Source of the DNA: Herpetosiphon aurantiacus DSM 785
GTDB taxonomy: Bacteria > Chloroflexota > Chloroflexia > Chloroflexales > Herpetosiphonaceae
Length of the DNA: 64,000 nt
Assembly (NCBI GenBank): GCA_000018565.1
Contig: CP000875.1
Span: forward strand, 4,727,199 to 4,791,198
Direction: 5' to 3'
Shown: in pieces, positions 17,809 through 25,932 of the stretch
How the letters are laid out: every line of letters begins with the position of its first letter
Position numbering within the stretch: position 1 is the stretch's first letter
The notes under the pieces: generated by a model
Databases searched by the model: none
The model's input: the letters and a program-made list of their open reading frames with translations, nothing else
Told to the model about the DNA's origin: nothing
Translations under genes and position numbers: made by a program

Positions 17809-19455
17809 ATGCCATCAATAACTCTCGATGCTCAACGCTGGCAAACATTCAGTCAGTTGCTCACGGCAACCGCCTACCAAAACCCACAGGATCTGCTTGA
17901 TTCGTTTTTGCAACGTTTAATCGAGTTTTGGCCGGCCCAAGCAGGGGCATTGCTCTATATTGATCCATTAAATGTGCCGTTTTCGCTGGAGCATGGCGAA
18001 TTGCCTGCCGATGGTCACGAAATGATCGAGCAAGCTCGTTCGGTATTCGAGCGCACAACTGGCGGCGAGCAAGATTTAGGGGTCTATGGGATTAACGATG
18101 AGCTAGCCTTGGTGGAATTAACTCTGCGTTCTGGTGATGATGAAGTTGGCCTGTTGCACCTGATTGTTTCTGCCGACCGCGTATCACCTGAGAATGAGGG
18201 CGAATTGGCCTTGCTTTTGGTGGGCGTGGCTGGTGGAGCCGCCGATCGAGTGGCCTTGCTCAACACGACGCGCAGCGAACTTGATGAGATGAATTTGCTC
18301 TATCAAGTCAGCCAATCGATTGCCAGTGATATTGATTTGCGCAGCCTTTTGCGCACGATTATTGAAAAAGTTACCCAAATTGTCGATAGCGAAAGCGCTT
18401 CGTTGCTGTTGGTCGATGAAGTGCATAAAGAGCTGTATTTTGAAACGCCTTCGAACAATAGCCAAGAATTGCGCTCTTATCGCATGCCAATGGATCAAGG
18501 CTTCGCTGGCTGGGTTGTCACCCATGGCCAAGGCTTGATTGTTGATGATCCACAAAATGATGCGCGGTTCTATCGCCAAGTTGATAGCGATATTTCGCAT
18601 CAAACCCGCAATATTCTGACCGTGCCAGTGCGTTCACGCGAACGGACAGTTGGGGTAATTCAGGCAGTCAATAAGCGTAATGGCCCGTTTACCGAGCACG
18701 ATTTGCGCACGCTCTCGATGCTCGCCAACCAAGCGGCGATCTCGATTGAAAATGCCAATCTTTACACCAAACTCAAAGAAGAACGCGATCGTTTGATTCG
18801 CAAAGAAGAAGAAGTGCGTCACCAAATCAATCGCGATCTGCACGATGGGCCAACCCAATCGGTCGCAGCGATTGCCATGAACATCGAGTTCATCAAAAAA
18901 TTGATGCAGGCCATGCCTGAGCGCGTCGAAGATGAGCTTAATTCATTAGCGGCCTTGGTCAAAAAAACCTACCAAGAATTGCGGACGTTGCTATTTGAGT
19001 TACGCCCGTTGGGTCTCGAAACCCAAGGCTTGGTGGCAACTCTACACGAATACGCCAACAAATTCCGCGATCCATCGGGGATGCAAGTGCGCTTTACGCC
19101 TGGCAACTTTATTGGTCGTTTGGCCCCACAAACTGCCGCCGCCACCTTTATGATTATCCAAGAGGCGGTCAATAATGCCCGCAAACATGCCAAAGCCTCG
19201 ATGGTCTGGATTGAGCTTTTTCAAGATAGTGAACGCCAAATGCTGACTGCGGTTGTGCGTGATAGTGGGATTGGCTTTGATCTTAAGAGCATCACCACGT
19301 CGTATGAGGAGCGTGGCTCGTTTGGGTTGTTGAATATGGGCGAACGGGCAACCCTCGCGGGTGGCGCTTGCGAAATTCGCTCGTCGGCAGGCGAAGGAAC
19401 CCAAATTATCATTCGAGTGCCGACCTTGGTCGAAGAAGCCGAAGATTTTGCGTAA
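17809..19455 (+). CDS. GAF-domain sensor histidine kinase (NarL/DegS type)
   Basis: A 548-residue soluble kinase of two-component signalling. An N-terminal domain (about 1-145) of unclear type is followed by a GAF domain (about 160-325), a short coiled stretch (KLKEERDRLIRKEEEVRHQ), a HisKA_3 dimerisation domain with the phosphorylated His in RDLHDGPTQ, and an HATPase_c domain. The ATPase boxes are IIQEAVNNARKHAKAS (N box), VRDSGIGFD (G1) and GSFGLLNMGERA (G2). Such kinases usually signal to a LuxR-type regulator, but none is adjacent. ATG 17809 is fixed by AAGGAG at 17795-17800. No membrane helix is seen, so it senses a cytoplasmic cue. Confidence 0.93.
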   Translation: MPSITLDAQRWQTFSQLLTATAYQNPQDLLDSFLQRLIEFWPAQAGALLYIDPLNVPFSLEHGELPADGHEMIEQARSVFERTTGGEQDLGVYGINDELALVELTLRSGDDEVGLLHLIVSADRVSPENEGELALLLVGVAGGAADRVALLNTTRSELDEMNLLYQVSQSIASDIDLRSLLRTIIEKVTQIVDSESASLLLVDEVHKELYFETPSNNSQELRSYRMPMDQGFAGWVVTHGQGLIVDDPQNDARFYRQVDSDISHQTRNILTVPVRSRERTVGVIQAVNKRNGPFTEHDLRTLSMLANQAAISIENANLYTKLKEERDRLIRKEEEVRHQINRDLHDGPTQSVAAIAMNIEFIKKLMQAMPERVEDELNSLAALVKKTYQELRTLLFELRPLGLETQGLVATLHEYANKFRDPSGMQVRFTPGNFIGRLAPQTAAATFMIIQEAVNNARKHAKASMVWIELFQDSERQMLTAVVRDSGIGFDLKSITTSYEERGSFGLLNMGERATLAGGACEIRSSAGEGTQIIIRVPTLVEEAEDFA

Positions 19456-19478
19456 CGTGCCAATCAAGGCCTGAACAT

Positions 19479-19525
19479 AGAGCACCCTTTTGTCTGGTGG
19501 CAAGGACAAGAGGGTGCTCTTTAAT
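19479..19525 (+). terminator. Intrinsic terminator after the histidine kinase
   Basis: A stem of about 16 base pairs with one mismatch (19479-19494 with 19505-19520) encloses a ten-base loop and is followed by TTTAAT. Confidence 0.85.
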
Positions 19526-19595
19526 GCCTATTGCGCCTGAGGAAAGCCATGTATTCTATAATTGGGCTTGATCTGGCATTAGAAGGAGCATTGCC

Positions 19596-20423
19596 ATGGC
19601 GCAGGTTGTTGATCTCACGATTTACCCGATTAAATCGACCGCTGGAATTCCACTTGATCAGGCATGGTTGGAGTTACGCGGCTTTGCTAATGACCGCCGT
19701 TGGGCAATCGTTGCCAGCGAAAATCGCCGGATTTTGACGGCGCGTGAATATGGCACCATGTTGGCAATTCAGAGCCAAGTTGGGCCTGATGGCTTGTTGG
19801 TGCATTTGCCCAATCGAGCTGAGCCAATCGCCTTGCCTTATTTATTGCAGCCAATTGAGCGGGTCAATTTATGGGCCGAGGAACAGCACCCAGCCATGGT
19901 CTACAACCAAGCAATTAATCAAGCATTTAGCGAATATCTTGGAATTGACTGCTTGGTAGTTTATATGGGCGAGGGTTGCGAACGCCCATTGCCAACTGAT
20001 ATGCCATCGGGCTATACGGGCCGCATCACCGACCGCGTAAGTTACGCCGACGATTATCCGATTTTGCTAGCTTCACAGGCTTCGTTGGCCGATCTGAACC
20101 AACGCCTCGAACAGCCAGCTGAGATGCGCCAATTCCGCCCAAATATTGTGATCGATGGTGAACGGGCCTACCAAGAAGATCAATGGCAATGGTTGCAAAT
20201 TGGCGAATGTTTGTTTGAAGTAGCCCAAGCCTGCCCGCGCTGTGTGCTGATTACCGCCGACCCAACCACGGGCCAAAAGCATGCGCAGCAAGAGCCATTG
20301 CGCACCCTAGCCCGTTATCGTAAAACGGCGGGTGGCGTGCCATTTGGCATTCAGCTCGTGCCACGTAAGTTGGGCACAATTCGCCAAGGTGATCAGGTTG
20401 TGGTGCTCAAACAGCCTGTATAA
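19596..20423 (+). CDS. MOSC-domain molybdenum-cofactor sulfurase-like protein
   Basis: A 275-residue protein with an N-terminal MOSC_N beta-barrel (about 1-115, starting VVDLTIYPIKSTAG) and a MOSC domain (about 120-270). The conserved cysteine is in CPRCVLITADPTTG, and GVPFGIQLVPRKLGTIRQGD forms the final strands. Bacterial proteins of this layout (YcbX/mARC-like) use molybdenum cofactor to reduce N-hydroxylated compounds or handle sulfur transfer. ATG 19596 has AGAAGGAG upstream, and a TATAAT box lies at about 19556. It precedes the ywbE gene by 30 bases on the same strand. Confidence 0.9.
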   Translation: MAQVVDLTIYPIKSTAGIPLDQAWLELRGFANDRRWAIVASENRRILTAREYGTMLAIQSQVGPDGLLVHLPNRAEPIALPYLLQPIERVNLWAEEQHPAMVYNQAINQAFSEYLGIDCLVVYMGEGCERPLPTDMPSGYTGRITDRVSYADDYPILLASQASLADLNQRLEQPAEMRQFRPNIVIDGERAYQEDQWQWLQIGECLFEVAQACPRCVLITADPTTGQKHAQQEPLRTLARYRKTAGGVPFGIQLVPRKLGTIRQGDQVVVLKQPV

Positions 20424-20452
20424 TCAATTGATTACATTTTTTAGGAGCGAGC

Positions 20453-20659
20453 ATGAACGGCCAACAACGCAGCGCCATCAAGCCTGGCATTCAAGTAGCG
20501 ATTGTGCTTAAGCAGGATCAAGCGACGGGCAAGACCACCACTGGTATTGTCAAAGATATTCTGACCAAATCGCCGAACCACCCGCATGGCATTAAAGTGC
20601 GTTTGGTAACGGGTGAAGTTGGGCGGGTCAAACAAATTTTGGGTTCGCCGAATGGCTAA
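20453..20659 (+). CDS. ywbE: YwbE family protein
   Basis: A 68-residue protein matching the YwbE (DUF2196) family of unknown function. The family core is IKPGIQVAIVLKQDQATGK, followed by TTGIVKDILTKSPNHPHGIKV and LVTGEVGRV. The small beta-rich fold suggests an RNA-binding or ribosome-associated role, but this is not established. ATG 20453 has TAGGAG upstream, and the stop overlaps the start of the next gene by eight bases. Confidence 0.9.
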   Translation: MNGQQRSAIKPGIQVAIVLKQDQATGKTTTGIVKDILTKSPNHPHGIKVRLVTGEVGRVKQILGSPNG

Positions 20660-21275
20660 AATCGCCCTTGTCAGTCATCCCGAATCGCTGCACCATATCG
20701 AACACAAAGTTGGTGGTTGGTACGATACAGGCTTAACAGAACGTGGTCAGCGCCAAGCCAAGGCGATTGCAACCGCATTGGCCGAAGCGGGGATTCATGC
20801 TTGTTCGATCTATAGCTCAGATTTGCAGCGGACTGCCCAAACTGCTGAGATAATTGCCCAAACGTTGGCTAGTCCAGTTATACTTGATCAACGCCTGCGA
20901 GAGATGAGTTATGGGGCGGCAGAAGGCCGTGATCAAGCATGGTTTGATCAGCAGATTGTCTATCCACCTAACGGCGTTGGTAGGCTTGATCATCGGATTT
21001 ATCCAAGCAGCGAGAATCGACGCGAGGTGGCAACGCGAGTGTATGCCGCCATGGAAATGATTACTGCTACTGCTGAACAACAGCTCGTGATTGTGACCCA
21101 TGGCTTTGCGGCAACCTTTGTGATTGCCGCTTGGCTCGGGATGCCGCTTGAGTCAGTTGGTTTAGTGGCCTTTCGGGTTACTTCGGGCAGCATTTCGTGG
21201 CTAACCCAAACTGCACCATTCCACAACCGTATGCTTGATCGATTAAATGATACGCAGCACCTAACCAACCTTTGA
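20652..21275 (+). CDS. Histidine phosphatase superfamily protein with altered RHG motif
   Basis: A 207-residue phosphoglycerate-mutase-like protein. The usual catalytic RHG motif near the N-terminus reads SHP (LVSHPES), so the nucleophilic His is kept but the phosphate-binding Arg and the Gly are changed. Other family landmarks remain: GWYDTGLTERGQRQA, SSDLQRTAQTAEIIA, the acidic MSYGAAEGRDQAW and the second His in VIVTHGFAATFV. The protein may have reduced or altered activity. Start ATG 20652 overlaps ywbE; an earlier in-frame ATG (20613) lies inside ywbE and is unlikely. Confidence 0.85.
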   Translation: MAKIALVSHPESLHHIEHKVGGWYDTGLTERGQRQAKAIATALAEAGIHACSIYSSDLQRTAQTAEIIAQTLASPVILDQRLREMSYGAAEGRDQAWFDQQIVYPPNGVGRLDHRIYPSSENRREVATRVYAAMEMITATAEQQLVIVTHGFAATFVIAAWLGMPLESVGLVAFRVTSGSISWLTQTAPFHNRMLDRLNDTQHLTNL

Positions 21276-21282
21276 GGAGTGG

Positions 21283-21660
21283 ATGATGACTACTGCGCTC
21301 AAGGCGGCGTTCGGCCAATTTTTCGATTGCCAAGATGTAAACTTTCTCGATGAGCTTTTGGCACAACCTGGCCGTGGCACAATGCCATGGCAGTATGTTA
21401 CGCCATGGGAAATTCGCTATCTGGTTGAGCTTGATGCCCAAGGTTGTAGCCTTGAAGTCTATGCCGTCAATCGCTTTACTAACGATCAGCATCTTAAAAT
21501 TGATAGTGCTGGTGTGATTAGCCATTTTGCTAGCCCCGTTGGTTACTACGCCTACGACCCTGCACTTGAGGGCGACCGCGAGGCTCAACAACAGGCCATG
21601 TATACATATAATCAGGCAATTTACGCTGAGCTACGAACCAAAGGCCTGATTGAACCTTGA
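21283..21660 (+). CDS. Hypothetical protein
   Basis: A 125-residue soluble protein that I do not recognise. It has an acidic, aromatic-rich middle (QYVTPWEIRYLVELDAQG, then LEVYAVNRFTNDQHLKI) and no membrane helix or signal peptide. GAGGAG precedes tandem ATG codons at 21283 and 21286. It follows the phosphatase-like gene by seven bases and is probably part of the same transcript. It ends six bases before the convergent zinc-ribbon gene. Confidence 0.7.
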   Translation: MMTTALKAAFGQFFDCQDVNFLDELLAQPGRGTMPWQYVTPWEIRYLVELDAQGCSLEVYAVNRFTNDQHLKIDSAGVISHFASPVGYYAYDPALEGDREAQQQAMYTYNQAIYAELRTKGLIEP

Positions 21661-21666
21661 GCATGG

Positions 21667-22665
21667 TCAGACATAATCTAAACGTTTAATGGCGATAAAT
21701 GCAGTGGCCAAACAGGTCATAACGGCGTAATAACCCCAAAGTAATTCTAGAATTGGGTGAAACATAATTAACAACCCTAAACCAACTAAGACAAATACCG
21801 TAATAATAACCAATACTTGCGTTCGTTCGGGTTTTTCAGGGTAAACTCCAGTTGTGGCTAGCTGATTCGCCATCGACATACCAGTGATGAAGAGTGTTGC
21901 AGCAGTGACTGGGATGAGCAATAATGATAACCACATGATGGAACCTTCATCATCATCATTGCGCGATGATGAATAATACGAATAGGTCTGACTGCGATTA
22001 TTGGCTGTTTCAGCGACGCTTGCCGCCGTAATTTCGCTGGCCGACATATCGATTGGCCCACACGCAACAAACGGTGAGAAAAAGAGGAAAAACAAGATAA
22101 ACCCAATGATCATCAGCGCTCTACTTGAAAGCTCAACCTCTAAAAATCGTTGGGTTTTGGACTGAGAAGTACTGGAAGATGCAGGTTTGCTGCCACTCAA
22201 CCATTCATTACAAAAACGACATTTTTTGGCATCAGCCAAAATGTGTTCAGCACAATACGGGCAAGGTCTGGTTGCTGAGGCACTCACAAACTGCGGCGTT
22301 GGTTGTTGGCTTGGTGGCTGATTTGCTGGCGGTGTTGGTGTTGGTGTTGGATAGCTGGGCGCTGGATTAGGCTGATAAACGATTGGTTGGGCTGTGCCGA
22401 GATATTTTTGGAGCGCCAATTTCCAAGCAGAGCTACGGTTAATAATCGAACTATGCGGCTCCTTTTGCAAAACCTCAAGTATTTTCGCATGTGCATCGGC
22501 TGGGGTTTGGGGTGCTTCAAGCAGCTCTAGCAGGGCCACAACAATCCGCGAATGTGATTCACTGAGGCTAGCAACATTTCGTACATGATCAAGGATCGCC
22601 GAACCTTGAGCCGATTTGAGATCATTGACGATTTGATTGACTTTTGAAAACGCGATAGTACTCAT
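21667..22665 (-). CDS. Zinc-ribbon membrane protein, function unknown
   Basis: A 332-residue protein with three parts: an N-terminal helical domain (1 to about 100), a Pro/Gln-rich linker, and a double-cysteine zinc ribbon CPYCAEHILADAKKCRFCNEW at about 134-154. These are followed by hydrophobic helices at about 185-205, 243-262, 280-300 and 305-325. The ribbon resembles those in proteins that bind nucleic acid or partner proteins at the membrane. The linker between helices one and two is Ser/Asp-rich (SYYSSSRNDDDEG). ATG 22665 has GGAG upstream. No known neighbour suggests a role. Confidence 0.75.
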   Translation of the reverse strand: MSTIAFSKVNQIVNDLKSAQGSAILDHVRNVASLSESHSRIVVALLELLEAPQTPADAHAKILEVLQKEPHSSIINRSSAWKLALQKYLGTAQPIVYQPNPAPSYPTPTPTPPANQPPSQQPTPQFVSASATRPCPYCAEHILADAKKCRFCNEWLSGSKPASSSTSQSKTQRFLEVELSSRALMIIGFILFFLFFSPFVACGPIDMSASEITAASVAETANNRSQTYSYYSSSRNDDDEGSIMWLSLLLIPVTAATLFITGMSMANQLATTGVYPEKPERTQVLVIITVFVLVGLGLLIMFHPILELLWGYYAVMTCLATAFIAIKRLDYV

Positions 22666-22829
22666 CCTTATTCCGCTCCTATTTTAGGCAGATTGATCGA
22701 GACAAACCGTTGCTTGTATACAAGATTAAGATGCTATTTTTCGATTATTTTCCTGTATCCAAGCAGCAAATCCGCTATTGTGGGTGATTAAGCGCTTATT
22801 TGAGATCGGGTGAATATTTCTCAAGCCGC

Positions 22830-22877
22830 TTGACAGTGATTCATTTGACTCTTTAAAATAGCAAAGCTGTGCTATTT
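22830..22877 (+). promoter_or_regulatory. Strong promoter with overlapping inverted repeat
   Basis: TTGACA (22830-22835) and TAAAAT (22854-22859) are 18 bases apart. An inverted repeat AAATAGCA (22856-22863) / TGCTATTT (22870-22877) starts within the -10 box and covers the likely start of transcription, as expected for a repressor operator. It drives the TPR gene at 22902. Confidence 0.55.
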
Positions 22878-22901
22878 GAATTGGAATGGAGCAATTGAAG
22901 T

Positions 22902-23753
22902 ATGGATATTGATGCGCTGTGGGAATATGCTGACCCTGCTGTGAGCGAGAGCCGTTTTGTGCAGGCCTTGAACGAAACCAGCGGTGACGATCAGCTTGAA
23001 CTTCTCAGCCAAATTGCCCGCACATTTTCGCTGCGTGGGCGGTTTGCCGAAGCGCATGAACGGCTCGATCAACTCGAAGCCCAATTGCCTGTAGCAGGTG
23101 AGCGACCCAAAGTGCGTTATTACTTAGAGCGAGGCCGCACCCACAATTCGGCTGGCGAGCTCGAAATGGCGCGTTATTTCTTTAGCCAAGCTTGGAAACT
23201 GGCTAGCCAAGCGGGTTTTGTGGGCTTAGCAGTTGATGCAGCGCATATGTTGGCAATTAGTTATGGTAGCGATCAACAAGCGCTGAGCTGGAACCAACAG
23301 GGCTTGGAGCTAGCCCGCAGCTCTGATGACCCCAAAGCCCAAGCATTAATTCCTGCGATGCTCAATAATGCCGCTTGGGATCTGCATGAACGCGGTGAGT
23401 TTGCTGAGGCTCTAGCATTATTCAAAGAGGCTGAACAGGCATGGCTGCAACGTGAACGCCCGCGCCAAATTCAAATTGCCCGGTGGTCGGTGGCCCGCTG
23501 TTTACGGTCATTGGGCGACTATCAATCGGCGCTAGCATTGCAACAAGCGCTGGCCGACGAACTGCAAGCCGCAGGCATCACCGATGGCTATGTTTTCGAG
23601 GAAATTGGCGAGAATCTAGCCGCTTTAGGCGAGCATGAGGCGGCTAAGCCCTACTTTGAGCAAGCCTATCACGCTTTAGCCCAAGATCAATGGTTTGTAC
23701 AAAACGAGGCCGCGCGATTACTCAACCTCAACATTCGAGCAGGCAAAGCCTAA
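22902..23753 (+). CDS. Tetratricopeptide-repeat protein
   Basis: A 283-residue soluble protein of TPR-type helical pairs used for protein contacts. Repeated signatures include FAEAHERLDQLEAQL, YLERGRTHNSAGELEMARYFFSQAW, NNAAWDLHERGEFAEALALFKEAE, SVARCLRSLGDYQSALALQQ and IGENLAALGEHEAAKPYFEQAY, covering about 40-275. No catalytic or DNA-binding domain was seen. It is a single-gene unit with a near-consensus promoter and a putative operator upstream and an inverted repeat downstream. Confidence 0.85.
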   Translation: MDIDALWEYADPAVSESRFVQALNETSGDDQLELLSQIARTFSLRGRFAEAHERLDQLEAQLPVAGERPKVRYYLERGRTHNSAGELEMARYFFSQAWKLASQAGFVGLAVDAAHMLAISYGSDQQALSWNQQGLELARSSDDPKAQALIPAMLNNAAWDLHERGEFAEALALFKEAEQAWLQRERPRQIQIARWSVARCLRSLGDYQSALALQQALADELQAAGITDGYVFEEIGENLAALGEHEAAKPYFEQAYHALAQDQWFVQNEAARLLNLNIRAGKA

Positions 23754-23762
23754 ATTATGGCG

Positions 23763-23811
23763 AATCAATGCCTGCCAACTAGCTAAAATTGCTGATTAGA
23801 AGGCATTGATT
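23763..23811. terminator. Inverted repeat after the TPR gene
   Basis: Perfect 11-base arms AATCAATGCCT (23763-23773) and AGGCATTGATT (23801-23811) with a 27-base loop, just after the TPR stop codon. The long loop and lack of a T-run make it a weak terminator candidate. Confidence 0.4.
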
Positions 23812-23839
23812 TGCGTTCGACACTCCCCTTAAACTGCGC

Positions 23840-23901
23840 TATAATCCAAACAAGTTTCTAGAGTTGCTGATTCGCGAGCCTCTGATCAGAAATTTCTGAT
23901 C
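23840..23901 (+). promoter_or_regulatory. -10 box and perfect 18-bp palindrome before the aminotransferase/sdh-like operon
   Basis: A TATAAT box at 23840-23845 has no good -35 partner. Forty bases on, GATCAGAAATTTCTGATC (23884-23901) is a perfect palindrome in the leader, 26 bases before the start codon at 23928. Position and symmetry suggest a repressor operator or a leader hairpin controlling the operon. Confidence 0.55.
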
Positions 23902-23927
23902 GGCAGGTGATATTTGTGTTTACAACC

Positions 23928-25070
23928 ATGAGCACTGCACCGCGTGATTGGTTGGCTAGTCGGGCTGAGTTCCCGATTTTGAGCCGCAAAACCTATCTGA
24001 ATACATGTTCGCTTGGCGCATTGAGCAGCCGCGTGCGTGCGGCAGTTAATCAGCATTTGGATTTATGGGAAGAGTACGGGGCATCGGCGTGGTATAAGAT
24101 TTGGCTCGGTGAGTGCGCTGCTTTACGCACGACCACCGAACGCTTATTTAATGCTCCGGCTGGCTCGGTGGCTTTGGCTCCTAGCGTTGGCGTGGCCCTT
24201 TCGGTAATCGCCAGTGCCTTGGATTATCGCCAACGGCCCAAGGTGATTTCAAGCGTCCTCGATTTTCCAACAATTCCGTATCAATGGTTGGCGCATCCTG
24301 AGGTTGAGGTGGTGCTTTTGCCATCGCCCGATGGCGTGCATGTGCCATTGGAAGCCTACGAGGCTGCAATCGATGAGCGCACGGCCTTGGTGGCAACCTC
24401 GCATGTCTTTTTTGCCAGTGGCACAATTCAGCCAATTGCTGAAATTGCCAAATTAGCCCATGCCAAAGGCGCATTATGCCTGATCGATGGCTATCAGGCG
24501 GCGGGGCAAGTGCCAGTCGATGTCGTCGCCAGCGATCTGGATTTCTACATGACTGGGGGCTTGAAGTGGCTGCTTGGTGGAACGGGCATTGTTGAATGCT
24601 ATGTCCGCCCCAGCCTGATTCAGCAGCTTAAGCCGACGGTTGCTGGCTGGTTTGGTCATGCCAACCAATTTGCCTTCGACCCCAACAACTTTGAGTTTGC
24701 CCCCGATGCGCGGCGCTTTGAAGTTGGCACGCCTGCTTTATCGGCGGTCTATGCTGGCCATGCTGGCATGCAGATCATCCTTGACCATGGCGTGGCGGCA
24801 ATTCAACAACGCACCAGCGAACTGGTGGCCTATTTGGTGGCCAAGTTACGCGATGCAGGCTATCAACTAACTATTTCTGGCGACCCACAGCAGCATGCAG
24901 GGATCGTGATGATCCAAAGTGCCGAGCATGCCAAGTTGGTGGCTGCCTTGGCTGAGCAGGGGATAATCGTTGATCATCGGCCTGGCCATGTGCGGGTATC
25001 GCCATTTTTCTATACCTTAGAGACAGAGCTTGATCTTTTTGTGGAACGCTTGCAGGCTCTTAGCCAGTAA
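23928..25070 (+). CDS. Class V aminotransferase (PLP-dependent)
   Basis: A 380-residue pyridoxal-phosphate enzyme of the class V family (cysteine desulfurase, kynureninase and isopenicillin-epimerase relatives). Key segments are ASGTIQPIAEIA, the PLP-Asp region CLIDGYQAAGQVPVDV, and the Schiff-base lysine in FYMTGGLKWLLGGTG. The C-terminal small domain ends in RVSPFFYTLETELD. The reaction cannot be fixed by sequence alone. The start is ATG 23928; a GTG seven codons earlier (23907) is possible. It lies 30 bases upstream of the sdhC-like gene and may be cotranscribed with it. Confidence 0.88.
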   Translation: MSTAPRDWLASRAEFPILSRKTYLNTCSLGALSSRVRAAVNQHLDLWEEYGASAWYKIWLGECAALRTTTERLFNAPAGSVALAPSVGVALSVIASALDYRQRPKVISSVLDFPTIPYQWLAHPEVEVVLLPSPDGVHVPLEAYEAAIDERTALVATSHVFFASGTIQPIAEIAKLAHAKGALCLIDGYQAAGQVPVDVVASDLDFYMTGGLKWLLGGTGIVECYVRPSLIQQLKPTVAGWFGHANQFAFDPNNFEFAPDARRFEVGTPALSAVYAGHAGMQIILDHGVAAIQQRTSELVAYLVAKLRDAGYQLTISGDPQQHAGIVMIQSAEHAKLVAALAEQGIIVDHRPGHVRVSPFFYTLETELDLFVERLQALSQ

Positions 25071-25100
25071 TTTGGAATTCAGCATCAATAAGGAGGTTAC

Positions 25101-25496
25101 GTGTCCACTCGCACGATTTTGGACCGTTATCAAACGAGTGCCTCGTATCTAGCGCGCATTTTACTCCGTTTTTCGGGCTTGTTGCTCACGGTGTATATGC
25201 TGACGTACATTTGGGAATTGAGCACGGTAATTCGCACCAGCGATGAGCCGGCTGGCACCGCTGCGGCGGCCTTCAACACGGCGATGGCTGCGTACAACAC
25301 GACCTTCTGGCATATTACCCATGCGGTGGTTGTGGCGCTGGTGGTGTTGCATGCCCTAACTGGCTTGCGGGTTTTGACCCTTGAGGCAGGGTTTGGCGCT
25401 CGCTTCCAACGAGCCTCTTTCTGGCTTTCGTTGGTCTTGACGGTGGCGCTGTTTGTGCTGCTCTTTATTAAGATTATCGCCAATCTGGCGGCGTAA
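25101..25496 (+). CDS. SdhC-like membrane anchor (cytochrome b556-type)
   Basis: A 131-residue protein with three hydrophobic helices (about 22-42, 72-92, 103-126), the size and layout of the large membrane anchor of succinate dehydrogenase. The second helix holds His in VVLHALTGLRVL, aligned with the haem-binding His of E. coli SdhC (YHVVVGIRH); the following RH is RV here. The start is GTG 25101 with an excellent AAGGAGG upstream. It is first of four genes in SDH order (C-D-A-B). The anchor looks intact even though the partner catalytic subunits do not. Confidence 0.8.
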   Translation: MSTRTILDRYQTSASYLARILLRFSGLLLTVYMLTYIWELSTVIRTSDEPAGTAAAAFNTAMAAYNTTFWHITHAVVVALVVLHALTGLRVLTLEAGFGARFQRASFWLSLVLTVALFVLLFIKIIANLAA

Positions 25497-25518
25497 CGGC
25501 TGGAAAGGAATCGCTTCA

Positions 25519-25920
25519 ATGGTGCACCGAGATGTTATCAGCGTTACAAGCCGCGCTCAAAAGGTTAAAGTAGAACCTGGTGCGGGCACGCTGTTGTGGA
25601 TTCTGCAACGCCTTTCTTCGTATGGTTTGTTGCTGTTTTTGCCAATCCACCTGTATTTTACCTATTTCACCAAGCTTGATACACCAGCACTGACCTATAA
25701 CGGTATGCGCGAAACCTTCAGCGCATTTCCACTGTGGTATGTGCTGAACGAAGGGCTTTTGTTAATTTGTGCGCTGTTTCATGGCCTCAACGGCTTTCGC
25801 AATGTCATCTACGACTGGACAACCAATAGCGCTGTGCGCCATACGGTCAACTTTTTGTTGATTGTCTTGGGTATCGCCGGGGCAATTTTGGGCTTCTGGA
25901 CGTTGTGGGCTTTGGCATAA
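25519..25920 (+). CDS. SdhD-like membrane anchor
   Basis: A 134-residue second anchor subunit. The N-terminal 30 residues are polar; three hydrophobic segments follow at about 28-48, 73-93 and 108-130. LFHGLNGFRNVIYDW matches the family pattern HGxxGxRNVxxD, which supplies a haem and quinone site residue. ATG 25519 has AAAGGAA upstream; the frame is open back to 25453 without a start signal. It lies 22 bases after the SdhC-like gene and 12 bases before the SdhA-like gene. Confidence 0.82.
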   Translation: MVHRDVISVTSRAQKVKVEPGAGTLLWILQRLSSYGLLLFLPIHLYFTYFTKLDTPALTYNGMRETFSAFPLWYVLNEGLLLICALFHGLNGFRNVIYDWTTNSAVRHTVNFLLIVLGIAGAILGFWTLWALA

Positions 25921-25932
25921 GGAGTGTCGTCT

